A DNA stretch of 64,000 bases, from assembly GCF_004297405.1 (NCBI RefSeq), contig NZ_SCVC01000021.1, positions 124,001 to 188,000 of the forward strand, written 5' to 3'. The translations under genes were made by a program, and so were the position numbers. Source of the stretch: Reyranella sp. (lineage in GTDB: Bacteria > Pseudomonadota > Alphaproteobacteria > Reyranellales > Reyranellaceae). Positions 16,920-26,029 of the stretch are shown here, piece by piece. Below the pieces are notes generated by a model. The model saw only the letters and a program-made list of their open reading frames with translations, ran no database searches and was not told where the DNA came from. The number at the start of each line of letters is the position of its first letter. The stretch's first letter is position 1.

Positions 16920-18385
16920 GCGTGCGGCTGGGCCACGAACGGCCACTGCGCCTTGTCTACCTTCTGGTAGGGCAGCAGCGACCAGTCCGGCACCAGGGCA
17001 CCGGGGGCAGCGACATAGACCACCTCGCTGGCGATCGGTGCATAGGCCGCGTGGAAGTGCTGCATCGACTTCACGACGACCACCTTCTTGGTCGAGGGAT
17101 CGACGCCCAGCTTGGTGAAGCAGTCGCGGCTGAGGCACTGCGTGCGCCGCGAGTTCACGATCACCGTCACGCCCTCGATCTCAAGGGCCGCTGCATCGCC
17201 GATCGAGCCCACGCTCTTGCGCTCGCCGCCGAACTCGATGGTGACGTCCTTCTCGACCTTCAGCACCTTGGCGCGTGCGTCGACCGGCAGGCCGGATTGC
17301 GGCCCGAGCTTGCCGCCGAGGCGGATGTCGAGTTCGGCCCCTTCGCCGACTTCGAAGGCGAGCTTCACCGCGCCGGGATCCCAGATCATGGCCAGTGCCG
17401 CGTCCTTCACCTTGCGGTCGAGCAGCTCCTTCAGGATGAAGGTCGAGTCCGAGGCTGCACCGCCGCCGGCATTGTCCGACACGTCAGCCAGCACCATGGG
17501 CTTGGGCAGGTTGTGCGAGCTGACGCGCGCCATGGCGGCGTCGAGCGTCACGTAGGGGGGCTGCGTCTGCTCGCGCATGGCGAAGAATTCCATGCCGAGT
17601 TCGCGCGCCAACTTCTCGGCCTTCGCCTTGTCGTTGTCGGTGATGGCGATCAGGCGCGTGCCCATCTCCTTCACGTCGGCCCAGGGAAAGCCATGGCCGA
17701 TGGACAGCGACAGCACGCCGTCCTTGCCTTCCATCGCCTGCAGCTTGTCGACGAAGCCGCGCATCGGCTCACGCGTCGTGTGGAACACGCCGATCATGCG
17801 GCAGTCGAAGGCCGCCATGACGGGCTTGGTGCGGCCCTCGATCGCGCCCTCGATCACCGTGAAGAGATCGTCGGCGCGCTCCGGCACGTCGACATGCGGA
17901 TATTCCTTGAACAGCACCAGCGCCGTCGCATCGCGAAGCAGGCTCTCGCCGATGTTGCAGTGGAGATCGAGCTCGGCGCCGACCGGCACGTCCGGGCCGA
18001 CAATTTTGCGCACATGGGCGACGAGGTCGCTTTCGCAATCGTCGTAGCCTTCAGCCACCATCGCACCGTGCATCGAGAGCAGCACGCCGTCGACCGGCAG
18101 GGCCGCCTTGAGGTCGGTCAGGATCTCGTCGCGGAAGGCCTCATAGACCTTCTTCACCGTCTTGCCGGCCGGCTGGGCGAAGGCGCAGAGGCTTTCGACC
18201 ACTTCCCAACCCTTGGCCTCGGCGCGGCCGCGCCAGACGGCGAGGGGCGAGCCGAACATCGGCACGTTCTTGCCGTAGCTGGCTTTGCGATAGAGGCAGG
18301 TTTCTTCGAAGAGTTGATGACCGGTCGGGATGGCGGCGAAGGTATTGGTCTCGGTGCCGAGGCACGCCGTGAAGATCTTTTTCAT
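16916..18385 (-). CDS. M81 family metallopeptidase (MlrC-like)
   Basis: The 489-residue protein belongs to the MlrC group of zinc peptidases; MlrC itself degrades linearised microcystin, and most members have unknown substrates. The N-terminal MKKIFTACLGTETNTFA start is characteristic. Candidate metal ligands are in LSMHGAMV and GAELDLHCN; a DVSDNAGGGAASD segment marks the C-terminal MlrC domain. No signal peptide is seen. The start at 18385 is preferred over a longer frame. Its stop overlaps the start of an exported RidA-like gene. Confidence 0.88.
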   Translation of the reverse strand: MKKIFTACLGTETNTFAAIPTGHQLFEETCLYRKASYGKNVPMFGSPLAVWRGRAEAKGWEVVESLCAFAQPAGKTVKKVYEAFRDEILTDLKAALPVDGVLLSMHGAMVAEGYDDCESDLVAHVRKIVGPDVPVGAELDLHCNIGESLLRDATALVLFKEYPHVDVPERADDLFTVIEGAIEGRTKPVMAAFDCRMIGVFHTTREPMRGFVDKLQAMEGKDGVLSLSIGHGFPWADVKEMGTRLIAITDNDKAKAEKLARELGMEFFAMREQTQPPYVTLDAAMARVSSHNLPKPMVLADVSDNAGGGAASDSTFILKELLDRKVKDAALAMIWDPGAVKLAFEVGEGAELDIRLGGKLGPQSGLPVDARAKVLKVEKDVTIEFGGERKSVGSIGDAAALEIEGVTVIVNSRRTQCLSRDCFTKLGVDPSTKKVVVVKSMQHFHAAYAPIASEVVYVAAPGALVPDWSLLPYQKVDKAQWPFVAQPHA

Positions 18386-18481
18386 CAGGAAAGTATACTC
18401 GCTGCGACAGGTCCGGAACGTCGGGCTCCGGCAATGGTGCGAAAGTCTAGTGGCGCGCCGGGCGACCGCAAGCACCTTCGA

Positions 18482-20119
18482 TCAGTGAGGACATTGCGCA
18501 GCCAGCGCGCGGTCCATCAGCCCGGTCTCGGCATCGCCCAGATCGGCGGCGCCGTACTGTGCGAAGCGGGTGCTGCCGAGCCGCGAGTCGGCATAGATCG
18601 TGGCGAAGGGCGAGCCTGCCTCGGCGAGAGCCGCCACCGCGGCGATCTTGGCGAGGCCTTCGCAGAGGAAACGGGCGCGGCGCTCGGCGTCGCCCGATTT
18701 CAAGGTCCGCTCCAGCGATTGCGCCAACGGGCCGACGTTGAAGGCTTGTGCGGCCGAGCGCACCAGGCGTGACAGCGTGTCGGTCGCGGCGTCGGGATGG
18801 CGGCCGGCCGCGCGCAGGACGTCGAGCGCCATGACATTGCCCGAGCCTTCCCAGATCGCGTTCAGCGGCGACTCGCGGAAATAGCGCGCCAACGGCAGGT
18901 CCTCGGTGTAGCCATTGCCGCCCAGGCATTCGAGGGCTTCGTAGACGAGCTGCGGCGTGCTTTTGCACACCATGTATTTGATCGCCGGCGTCAGCAGGCG
19001 CGCATAGGCGGCCTCGCGTGGATCCGACTCGGCATGCTCGACGGCGCGGCAGAGGCGGAACACCAGCGCGACCTGCGCCTCGAGTTCCAGCGCCATGTCG
19101 GCAACGACGGCGCGCATCGAGGGCTGATCCGCCAATCGCCGCTGGAAGACCGAACGGTTGCGGATGTGATGTATTGCCTGCGTGAGCGCGATGCGTGACT
19201 GGCCGGCCGATGCGATGGCGCAGTCGAGCCGTGTCAGGTTCACCATTTCGATGATGGTGCGCACACCTGCGCCTTCGGCGCCAACTCGCTCCGCATAGGC
19301 GCCGTGAAACTCTACCTCGGAAGAAGCATTCGACTTGTTGCCGAGCTTGTCCTTCAGCCGCTGGAAGCGGATGGCGTTCTGCGACCCGTCGGGCCGGTGG
19401 CGTGGCATCAGATAACAGGTGAGGCCGCCCTTGGCCTGCGCGAGCACCAGGAAGGCATCGCACATTGGTGCGGACATGAACCATTTATGGCCACTGATCT
19501 CGACGTGGTCGCCATGCGCCGTCGCGCGGGTGATGTTTGCGCGAACATCGGTGCCGCCCTGGCGTTCGGTCATGCCCATGCCTAGGGTCACGCCCTTCTT
19601 CTCCCACCACGGCAGCGGCCGCGGATCGTAGGTGCGCGTACTGATCTGGGGCAGCCACTTTGCCAGCACTGCTGGCTCCGAACGCAACGCACCGATGCAC
19701 GCATGGGTCATCGTGATCGGACACATGTGGCCGCTCTCGGCCTGCGTCGCGAGGTAAAGCCGCACTGCCCGCGCGGACACTGGTGCGATGCTGTCACTGC
19801 TATCATGCGTAGAAGCGTGGACGCCGTGGCCAATGCTCTTCGCCATCAGGGCGTGATAGGCGGGATGAAACTCCACGAAATCAAGCCGATTGCCCTTGCC
19901 GTCCATGATCCGCAGCTTCGGCGGGTTTTCGTTGGCGACCCTGCCAAGATCGAGCGTATCGGCAGCACCGTAATCGCGGCCGCAGGCTGAGAGCGCAGCG
20001 AGATCGAGACCTGCACGCTGCGCGGCATCGGCCAACGGCCGGTCGGCGCCGAAAAGATCGACATCACCGAAAGCCGGCGACTGGTTGAAGGAGGCATCTT
20101 CGAGAAAGGACGAGGTCAT
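18482..20119 (-). CDS. aidB: AidB-like acyl-CoA dehydrogenase family protein
   Basis: This 545-residue flavoprotein is close in length and layout to E. coli AidB, an acyl-CoA-dehydrogenase relative induced by alkylation stress that binds DNA and FAD. The N-terminal FNQSPAF...LFGADRPL segment is typical of AidB. The FAD domain shows GMGMTERQGGTDVRAN and HKWFMSAPMCDAFLVLAQA. The C-terminal region holds ECLGGNGYTEDLPLARYFRE. Whether it protects DNA or acts on acyl-CoAs here cannot be told. It is divergent from the SRPBCC gene, with a palindromic candidate operator between them. Confidence 0.85.
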   Translation of the reverse strand: MTSSFLEDASFNQSPAFGDVDLFGADRPLADAAQRAGLDLAALSACGRDYGAADTLDLGRVANENPPKLRIMDGKGNRLDFVEFHPAYHALMAKSIGHGVHASTHDSSDSIAPVSARAVRLYLATQAESGHMCPITMTHACIGALRSEPAVLAKWLPQISTRTYDPRPLPWWEKKGVTLGMGMTERQGGTDVRANITRATAHGDHVEISGHKWFMSAPMCDAFLVLAQAKGGLTCYLMPRHRPDGSQNAIRFQRLKDKLGNKSNASSEVEFHGAYAERVGAEGAGVRTIIEMVNLTRLDCAIASAGQSRIALTQAIHHIRNRSVFQRRLADQPSMRAVVADMALELEAQVALVFRLCRAVEHAESDPREAAYARLLTPAIKYMVCKSTPQLVYEALECLGGNGYTEDLPLARYFRESPLNAIWEGSGNVMALDVLRAAGRHPDAATDTLSRLVRSAAQAFNVGPLAQSLERTLKSGDAERRARFLCEGLAKIAAVAALAEAGSPFATIYADSRLGSTRFAQYGAADLGDAETGLMDRALAAQCPH

Positions 20120-20185
20120 AATTTCATGAATCTACTCTCCTGTGCTCCGGAGGCAATTGACGGCTGCGATGTCCTTGCCTAAATC

Positions 20186-20201
20186 TTAACTCCTCGGTTA
20201 A
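20186..20201. promoter_or_regulatory. Candidate operator in the aidB-like / SRPBCC intergenic region
   Basis: TTAAC, six bases and GTTAA form a perfect short palindrome within an AT-rich patch in an otherwise GC-rich window. It lies in the 106-base space between two divergent starts and is the size of a small repressor half-site pair. No regulator gene is adjacent. Confidence 0.35.
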
Positions 20202-20225
20202 CTAAACGACAAAGGCGAGGTTCGC

Positions 20226-20762
20226 ATGCGAAGGGCTCTGGCGATCCTGGGTATTGTCGTCGTGGCGGCGGTCGTGGCGGTTCTGGTCTACGCCTCGACC
20301 AAGCCCGATTCGTTTCGCGTGCAGCGCACGGCGAGCATGAATGCGCCGCCGGAGAAGATCTTTCCCTATCTCACCGAGCTCAAGCGCTGGCGCGAGTGGT
20401 CGCCCTACGAGGCGCGCGATCCCGATATGAAGCGCGCCTATGCCGGTCCGGAGAGCGGCAAAGGTGCCGCCTATGAGTGGGACGGCAACAATAATGTCGG
20501 CAAGGGCCGCATGGAGATTACCGAGGCGGCTGCACCCAACAAGGTCGTGATCAAGCTCGATTTCATCAAGCCGTTCGAAGGCCACAACACCGCCGAACTC
20601 ACCCTGCAACCAAAAGACGGTCAGACGATTGTCACATGGGCGATGTATGGGCCGAGTCCGTTCATGACCAAGCTGATTGGCACGTTCATGGACATGGACG
20701 AGATGATCGGTCGGGACTTCGCCGCTGGTCTCACGAAGCTGAAGACAATCGTCGAGAAATAA
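20226..20762 (+). CDS. Membrane-anchored SRPBCC family protein
   Basis: The 178-residue product starts with one membrane helix (residues 4-24) followed by a START-like SRPBCC domain (about 30-177), a hydrophobic-ligand pocket fold. Recognisable features are MNAPPEKIFPYLTELKRWREWSPYE and the PFEGHNTAEL and TTVTW-like strands. The ligand is unknown. A GCGAGG ribosome-binding site precedes the ATG. It begins a plus-strand run with YceI, a serine hydrolase and a VOC protein, 25 bases before the next gene. Confidence 0.82.
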   Translation: MRRALAILGIVVVAAVVAVLVYASTKPDSFRVQRTASMNAPPEKIFPYLTELKRWREWSPYEARDPDMKRAYAGPESGKGAAYEWDGNNNVGKGRMEITEAAAPNKVVIKLDFIKPFEGHNTAELTLQPKDGQTIVTWAMYGPSPFMTKLIGTFMDMDEMIGRDFAAGLTKLKTIVEK

Positions 20763-20787
20763 TCGTCGCGTAACGAGGAGAAGAGCC

Positions 20788-21438
20788 ATGAAGAATGGAA
20801 TGAAGGTGTTCGTCGTCGCGTTGGCGATGTCCTCGGCGACGGCATTTGCGCAGACGACACCCCCGGCTGCTGCCCCCGCTGCGCCAATGGCTCTGCCGCC
20901 GGGTGTCTTCGCAGCGGAACGCGACCTTGCACTGGCGACGGCCGGCACCTATGCGCTCGACGAGTCGCACACGGCGGTCATCGCCCGGGTTTCCCACCTT
21001 GGCTATTCGCACAGCATCTTCCGCTTCGATCGCGTGAAGGGATCGCTCACCTGGGATCCGGCCGCGATCGAGAAGTCGAAGCTCGAAGTCTCGGTCGAAA
21101 CGGCATCGATCACCACTAACGTAAAGGGTTTTGCCGAGGAGCTGGTCGGCGACAATTTCCTGAAGTCCAAAGCCTTTCCGCAGGCGACCTTCACCTCGAC
21201 CGCCTTCAAGCCAGTCGACAAGACGCGCGGCAAGGTCGAGGGCCAGTTCACCCTGATGGGCAAGACCAAGCCCGTCACCTTCGACGTCACCTTGGGTGGG
21301 GCAGGCAAGGGTTTCGGCGGCAAGCCACGAATCGGCGTAACCGCCGTCGCCACGATCAATCCGCAGGAGTATGGCCTGCCGCCGTTCTTCACCGATCCCA
21401 TTCAGATCGTGATCGATACCGAATTCGGGAAAGACTGA
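20788..21438 (+). CDS. YceI family periplasmic lipid-binding-like protein
   Basis: The 216-residue product has a signal peptide (MKNGMKVFVVALAMSS, cut near AFAQ) and a proline/alanine-rich spacer. The YceI beta-barrel then runs from about residue 50, a fold that binds isoprenoid chains. The GTYALDESHTAVIARVSHLGYS opening and the FTLMGKTKPVTFDVTL segment are diagnostic. Its stop is immediately followed by the ATG of the serine hydrolase (TGAATG), implying coupled translation. Confidence 0.9.
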   Translation: MKNGMKVFVVALAMSSATAFAQTTPPAAAPAAPMALPPGVFAAERDLALATAGTYALDESHTAVIARVSHLGYSHSIFRFDRVKGSLTWDPAAIEKSKLEVSVETASITTNVKGFAEELVGDNFLKSKAFPQATFTSTAFKPVDKTRGKVEGQFTLMGKTKPVTFDVTLGGAGKGFGGKPRIGVTAVATINPQEYGLPPFFTDPIQIVIDTEFGKD

Positions 21439-22635
21439 ATGAAACGCGGCCTTTCCAAACCGCGGCTCGAGCGTCTGCGCAGCCTGCTGGATGCAGGAGT
21501 GGAGCGAGGCGACATGCCGGGCTTTGTCGCTCTCGTTCATCGGCATGGCGATACGCATGTCGTGGTCGGCGGCACATTGGCGGCGAGCGGCAAGGAGAAG
21601 ATGCGCCGCGACACGATCTTCCGTATCTCCTCACTCACAAAGCCGGTGCTTGCCGCGGCGGCGATGTCGATGGTCGAGGAAGGAAGCCTCAGGCTCGACG
21701 ATCCAGTGGACGAGCTGTTGCCGGAACTTGCCGATCGTCGTGTCCTGAAGTGCCTGTCGAGCCCGCTCGAGGAAACCGTACCGGCGGCGCGATCGATCAC
21801 ATTACGCGATCTGCTGACGTTCCGGCTCGGCATCGGCGCAGTGATGGACTTCTCTTCGCGACACCCGATCCAGGAGGCGATGGAGGAGGCAGGCGTTGCG
21901 CCAGGCCCCTTCATGCCCACGGTGACGCCCGATCAGTACATGGCGCGGCTGGGCAAGTTGCCGTTGATCCATCAGCCCGGTGAGCGCTGGCTGTATCACA
22001 CCGGTTCGGACGTGCTGGGCATTCTATTGGCGCGCGCCGCCGATCGGTCGTTGGCCGAGGTGTTGCAGGAACGCCTCTTCCAGCCACTCGCCATGAGGGA
22101 TACGGGCTTCCATGTGCCTGCCGATAAGCTGAAGCGATTTGCTGGCGCCTATGGCTACGACTCGGCGGCGAGCAAGCTCGTCTGCGTCGACGACAGTAAA
22201 GAGGGGCGATGGAGCCAGCCACCGGTCTTCGAAGCCGGCAGCAGTGGGCTCGTCTCGACGGCCGACGACTATCTGGCCTTCTGTCGCATGATGCTCGCCA
22301 AGGGGCGGCATGGCCGCAAATGCCTGCTGGCGCGGCCGACCGTCGAACTGATGACGACGGACCAGCTTCTGCCTTCGCAGAAGGAGGGGGCCGAACTGTT
22401 CTTTGGTGATTCCAAGAGCTGGGGGCTCGGCCTCGCTGTCACGGTGCGCCGCACCGATCTCTGGGAGACGCCTGGCCGTTTCGGTTGGGATGGTGGCCTC
22501 GGGACCTCGGCCTACACCGACCCCCAGGAAGGGCTGATCGGTATCCTGCTGACGCAGCGCATGATGGATTCACCCCAGCCATCGCGTGCTTACACTGACT
22601 TTTGGACCAGTGCGTACCAGGCAATCGACGATTGA
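21439..22635 (+). CDS. Serine hydrolase of the beta-lactamase / class C family
   Basis: The 398-residue product resembles esterase EstB and other class C beta-lactamase relatives. The nucleophile motif SxxK is seen in ISSLTKPVL and the Tyr of the second motif in WLYHTGSDVLG. No signal peptide is apparent, so it is probably cytosolic and more likely an esterase or peptidase than a beta-lactamase. The third motif is not the classic KTG; GWDGGLGTSAY near the C-terminus takes its place. It directly follows the YceI gene with no gap. Confidence 0.87.
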   Translation: MKRGLSKPRLERLRSLLDAGVERGDMPGFVALVHRHGDTHVVVGGTLAASGKEKMRRDTIFRISSLTKPVLAAAAMSMVEEGSLRLDDPVDELLPELADRRVLKCLSSPLEETVPAARSITLRDLLTFRLGIGAVMDFSSRHPIQEAMEEAGVAPGPFMPTVTPDQYMARLGKLPLIHQPGERWLYHTGSDVLGILLARAADRSLAEVLQERLFQPLAMRDTGFHVPADKLKRFAGAYGYDSAASKLVCVDDSKEGRWSQPPVFEAGSSGLVSTADDYLAFCRMMLAKGRHGRKCLLARPTVELMTTDQLLPSQKEGAELFFGDSKSWGLGLAVTVRRTDLWETPGRFGWDGGLGTSAYTDPQEGLIGILLTQRMMDSPQPSRAYTDFWTSAYQAIDD

Positions 22636-22650
22636 CCAGAGGAGGAAGCG

Positions 22651-23064
22651 ATGACGATTCAGCCGTATCTGTTCTTCAATGGCCGTTGCGAGGAAGCCCT
22701 CGACTTCTACAAGAAGACGCTCGGCGCCAATATCGACATGGTGATGCGCTTCAGTGAGAATCCCGAACCCGATGCGGCGGCCATGATGCCGAAGGATACT
22801 AACAAGATCATGCACGCCTCCTTCACGATCGGCGATGCCATGGTGATGTGTTCCGACGGCATGCAGCACGACAAGCCCAACTTCCAGGGCTTTTCGCTGT
22901 CGCTCACCGTTGCCAACGAGGCCGAGGCGGATAAAGCCTTCGACGCATTGGCCAAGGAAGGTCAGATCCAGATGCCGATCGGCAAGACCTTCTTCTCGCC
23001 GCGCTTCGGCTGTGTCGCCGATAAGTTCGGCGTCTCCTGGATGGTGATCGTCGAGCCTAAATAG
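22651..23064 (+). CDS. VOC family (PhnB-like) protein
   Basis: This 137-residue cytosolic protein has the vicinal oxygen chelate fold of the glyoxalase/PhnB-like group. It opens MTIQPYLFFNGRCEEALDFYK and has the repeated beta-alpha-beta-beta-beta pattern; GFSLSLTV and a closing FGVSWMVIVEP are typical. The function of PhnB-like proteins is not established. A GAGGAAGCG ribosome-binding site precedes the start, 15 bases after the hydrolase stop. A hairpin follows. Confidence 0.88.
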   Translation: MTIQPYLFFNGRCEEALDFYKKTLGANIDMVMRFSENPEPDAAAMMPKDTNKIMHASFTIGDAMVMCSDGMQHDKPNFQGFSLSLTVANEAEADKAFDALAKEGQIQMPIGKTFFSPRFGCVADKFGVSWMVIVEPK

Positions 23065-23065
23065 C

Positions 23066-23092
23066 GAAGGAGGGCGCTAGGCGCCCTTCTCC
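23066..23092. terminator. Bidirectional hairpin between convergent genes
   Basis: GAAGGAGGGCGC and GCGCCCTTCTCC pair at 10 of 12 positions around a TAG loop, right between the VOC gene and the convergent aminotransferase gene. It contains the aminotransferase stop. There is no long T run. Confidence 0.45.
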
Positions 23093-24309
23093 ACATTGGC
23101 GCTACGCAGCGGGACCCCGAACTCGCGGCGGCAGACCTCGGCCAGCACCTCGACGCCCTTCTTGATGGTCTCGGGCTCGGGATTGGCGAAGCAGAGGCGC
23201 AGCCGCGAGCGGGCATAGTCCTTGTTGGTCGACCATTCCTGGCCGGGGTTCAGCGACACCCCGGCAGCCAGTGCGGCCTGCGCGAGTTTGGTCGTGTCGA
23301 CCTGATCGGGCAGCTTGATCCAGAGGTAGATACCGCCTTCGGGATCGCCGAACTCGGCGGCGGTGCCGAACTGCTCAGCCAGAGCCTCACGCAGGGTCTG
23401 CAGCTTGGCGGCCAGCACCTTGTTGAGCTTGGGCACGTGGTCGGCGAAGTGCTGCTTGCAGAATTCGGCCAGCACCATCTGCTCCAGTGCGCCCGAGCCG
23501 GCATCCTGCTTGAGCCCGAGGATGCGTGCGAGAACTTCCCACTTGGCCACGATGTAGCCGACGCGAAGTGCCGGTGCGATCGACTTGGAGAAGGAGCCGA
23601 TGTGGATCACGCCCTCGCCATTCGCCATCGCGAAGAGCGACTTCGGCCGCTTGCCGCTCCAGATCAGGTCGGAATAGCACTCGTCCTCGAAGATCATGAC
23701 GCCGTAGCGGGCGGCGAGAGCGATCAGGTCGGCGCGGCGCTTCTCGCCCATGATGGCGCCGGTCGGATTCTGCACCGTCGGGATGGTGTAGATGTACTTG
23801 GGCGTCACGCCCTTCTTCTTCAGCTCCGCGAGCTTCTCTTCCAGCACGTCGAGCCGCAGTCCTTCATCGTCGAGCGGGATGCCGATTACGTTGGCGCCGA
23901 GCTTGTTCAGCTTGGTCAGTGCGCCACCATAGGTCTCCTGCTCGATCAACACCGTATCGCCTTTGGCGACCAGCAGGCTGTTGATCAGGTCGAGGCCCTG
24001 CATGGAGCCGGAGGTGATCAGGATCTCGTCGGGCGAGCATTTGATGCCGGCATGTCCCTTGAGCTTGCCGGCCAGGAATTCGCGCAACGGCCGATAGCCC
24101 AGCGGACCGCTGTTCAGGCCATAGGTAGCGAGCGTGGCGCCCTCGCGCTTCAGCACAGCCGTCGCCGCCGCGATCAGGGCGTCGACCGGCACGTTCTTGG
24201 CGTCGTTGTGGCCGCCGATGAAATTGTATTTCGGAAATCCGTTCCACTTGACGGCGGGCGCCGGAGTGCCGGGCGCCAGCAGGGACGCAAAATCGAACGG
24301 AGCAGTCAT
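23077..24309 (-). CDS. PLP-dependent aminotransferase (class I, 2-aminoadipate / MocR-like fold)
   Basis: The 410-residue enzyme is a fold-type I aminotransferase of the group that includes LysN and aromatic aminotransferases. The PLP-binding lysine is in the GSFSKSIAPALRVGY motif. The LATYGLNSGPLGYRPLREF opening, TSGSMQGLDL and TVQNPTGAIM support the call. A DEC-type motif (FEDECYSDLIW) holds the PLP-contacting Asp. The start at 24309 has an AAAGGAAA site upstream. The amino donor is unknown. Confidence 0.9.
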   Translation of the reverse strand: MTAPFDFASLLAPGTPAPAVKWNGFPKYNFIGGHNDAKNVPVDALIAAATAVLKREGATLATYGLNSGPLGYRPLREFLAGKLKGHAGIKCSPDEILITSGSMQGLDLINSLLVAKGDTVLIEQETYGGALTKLNKLGANVIGIPLDDEGLRLDVLEEKLAELKKKGVTPKYIYTIPTVQNPTGAIMGEKRRADLIALAARYGVMIFEDECYSDLIWSGKRPKSLFAMANGEGVIHIGSFSKSIAPALRVGYIVAKWEVLARILGLKQDAGSGALEQMVLAEFCKQHFADHVPKLNKVLAAKLQTLREALAEQFGTAAEFGDPEGGIYLWIKLPDQVDTTKLAQAALAAGVSLNPGQEWSTNKDYARSRLRLCFANPEPETIKKGVEVLAEVCRREFGVPLRSANVEKGA

Positions 24310-24377
24310 GGCGTTTCCTTTCGTAGTTGGCCCATTGCTGGGCCAACCGGCGTGTTGCTGCAACAGATTTGGCTGAA

Positions 24378-25997
24378 TCAGGCCGTCGCGCGGAACGAGT
24401 GTGGATTGGCCATGTCCCAGGGCTTGCGCCAGCGCGGGTTGCCGGAGCCCGCGATCAGCTCGCCCTCGGACAGGGAGGGGTAGACGTCGGCATAGGTCAG
24501 GACTTCGCTGGAAGAAACCCGCCGCGAGATGTGGATCGGCTTGAATTCCTGCGGATGGTCGAGCCCGGCCGCGGCCGTCAGCTCGGCGAGTTCGTGCAGG
24601 GTGGCGCGATGGAAATTGACCACCCGCTCGATCTTGTCGGGCACGACCAGCGCCTTCTGGCGGCTGGGGTTTTGGGTTGCCACGCCGGTCGGACAGCGAT
24701 CCGTGTGGCAGGACTGAGATTGGATGCAGCCGACGGCGAACATGAAGCCGCGCGCCGAATTACACCAGTCGGCGCCCAGCGCCATGGCGCGCACGATGTC
24801 GAAGGCGGTGATGATCTTGCCGGCGGCGCCCAGCTTGATGCGGTGTCGGGCGCCGATGCCAATCAGCGCGTTATTCACGAAATAGAGGCCTTGCCGCATC
24901 GGCTTGCCGATATGGTCGATGAACTCCATGGGCGCGGCGCCGGTGCCGCCCTCCTTGCCGTCGACGACGATGAAATCGGGATAGATGCCGGTCTCCAGCA
25001 TCGCCTTGCAGATGGCCAGAAACTCCCATTCGTGGCCGATGCAGAGCTTGAAGCCGGCCGGCTTGCCGCCGGACAGGCGGCGCATCTCGGCGATGAAATG
25101 CATCATCTCGATCGGCGTCGAAAACGCCGAGTGCTGCGAGGGCGAGACGCAATCCTCTCCCACCGGGACGCCGCGGGTCAGGGCAATCTCCTGGCTTACC
25201 TTGGGAGCGGGCAGAACGCCGCCATGTCCGGGCTTGGCGCCCTGGCTGAGCTTCAACTCGACCATCTTGACCTGGTCGGAGGCGGCGACCTCGGCGAACT
25301 TCTCGGGGCTGAAGGTGCCGTCGGGGTTGCGGGCACCGAAATAGCCGGAGCCGATCTCCCAGATGATGTCGCCGCCGTTCTCACGGTGGTAGGGGCTGAA
25401 GCCGCCTTCACCGGTGTCGTGCGCGAAGCCACCGCGCTTGGCGCCGCCGTTCAGGGCGCGGATGGCGTTGGCACTGAGCGCGCCGAAGCTCATGGCCGAG
25501 ATGTTGAACACGGAGGCCGAGTAGGGCTTGGCGCATTCGGTGTCGCCGACCATGATCCGGAAAGGATCCTTGGTGAGCGGCCGCGGCGCGATCGAATGCG
25601 CCATCCATTCATAGCCGACGCTGTAGACGTCGAAGGTCGTGCCGAAGGGCCGCACGTCGAGCACTTTCTTGGCGCGTTGATAGACCACGGCGCGCCGGTC
25701 GCGGCTGAACGGCATGCCGTCCTTGTCGCCCTCGAAGAAGTACTGCCGCATCTCCGGGCGGATCTCCTCGAAGATGAAGCGAATATGAGCGGCAACGGGA
25801 TAGTTGCGCAGGATCGAGTGGTTTGTCTGGTTGAGGTCGTGGATGCCGACCGCTGTCAGGAAGGCCGCGATGATGAAGCAGATCGCCAGCACCGGATGCG
25901 GATCGGCGATCCAGGCGATCCCGAAGACAGGGACCGCGATAATCGACAGCGTGAAAGTGATGAAGCGGGGCGTAAAGGGCATAAGCAGGCGTGACAT
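24378..25997 (-). CDS. Membrane-anchored FMN-binding glutamate synthase family protein
   Basis: The 539-residue protein contains the FMN-binding (alpha/beta)8 synthase domain of glutamate synthase, but no glutaminase domain and no GltD partner. Two hydrophobic helices at residues 9-50 anchor it in the membrane. The 3Fe-4S cysteine pattern is seen in CIQSQSCHTDRCPTGVATQ. FMN-site segments include NISAMSFGALS, VDGKEGGTGAAP and GADWCNSARGFMFAVGC. Without glutaminase it cannot work as a normal GOGAT; family members are uncharacterised. GAGGAGAA precedes the start. Confidence 0.9.
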   Translation of the reverse strand: MSRLLMPFTPRFITFTLSIIAVPVFGIAWIADPHPVLAICFIIAAFLTAVGIHDLNQTNHSILRNYPVAAHIRFIFEEIRPEMRQYFFEGDKDGMPFSRDRRAVVYQRAKKVLDVRPFGTTFDVYSVGYEWMAHSIAPRPLTKDPFRIMVGDTECAKPYSASVFNISAMSFGALSANAIRALNGGAKRGGFAHDTGEGGFSPYHRENGGDIIWEIGSGYFGARNPDGTFSPEKFAEVAASDQVKMVELKLSQGAKPGHGGVLPAPKVSQEIALTRGVPVGEDCVSPSQHSAFSTPIEMMHFIAEMRRLSGGKPAGFKLCIGHEWEFLAICKAMLETGIYPDFIVVDGKEGGTGAAPMEFIDHIGKPMRQGLYFVNNALIGIGARHRIKLGAAGKIITAFDIVRAMALGADWCNSARGFMFAVGCIQSQSCHTDRCPTGVATQNPSRQKALVVPDKIERVVNFHRATLHELAELTAAAGLDHPQEFKPIHISRRVSSSEVLTYADVYPSLSEGELIAGSGNPRWRKPWDMANPHSFRATA

Positions 25998-26029
25998 CGC
26001 GTTCTCCTCGCGCCGCCACCATAGCGCAC

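Noticed and set aside
16838-18772. 644-codon open frame opposite the M81 peptidase and the aidB-like gene
   Set aside because: Runs across two genes and their gap without a start signal or domain.
24327-25994. 555-codon open frame opposite the glutamate-synthase-like gene
   Set aside because: Antisense frames stay open easily in GC-rich DNA; the product is low-complexity (His, Asp, Arg rich) with no domain, while the other strand shows clear motifs and a ribosome-binding site.
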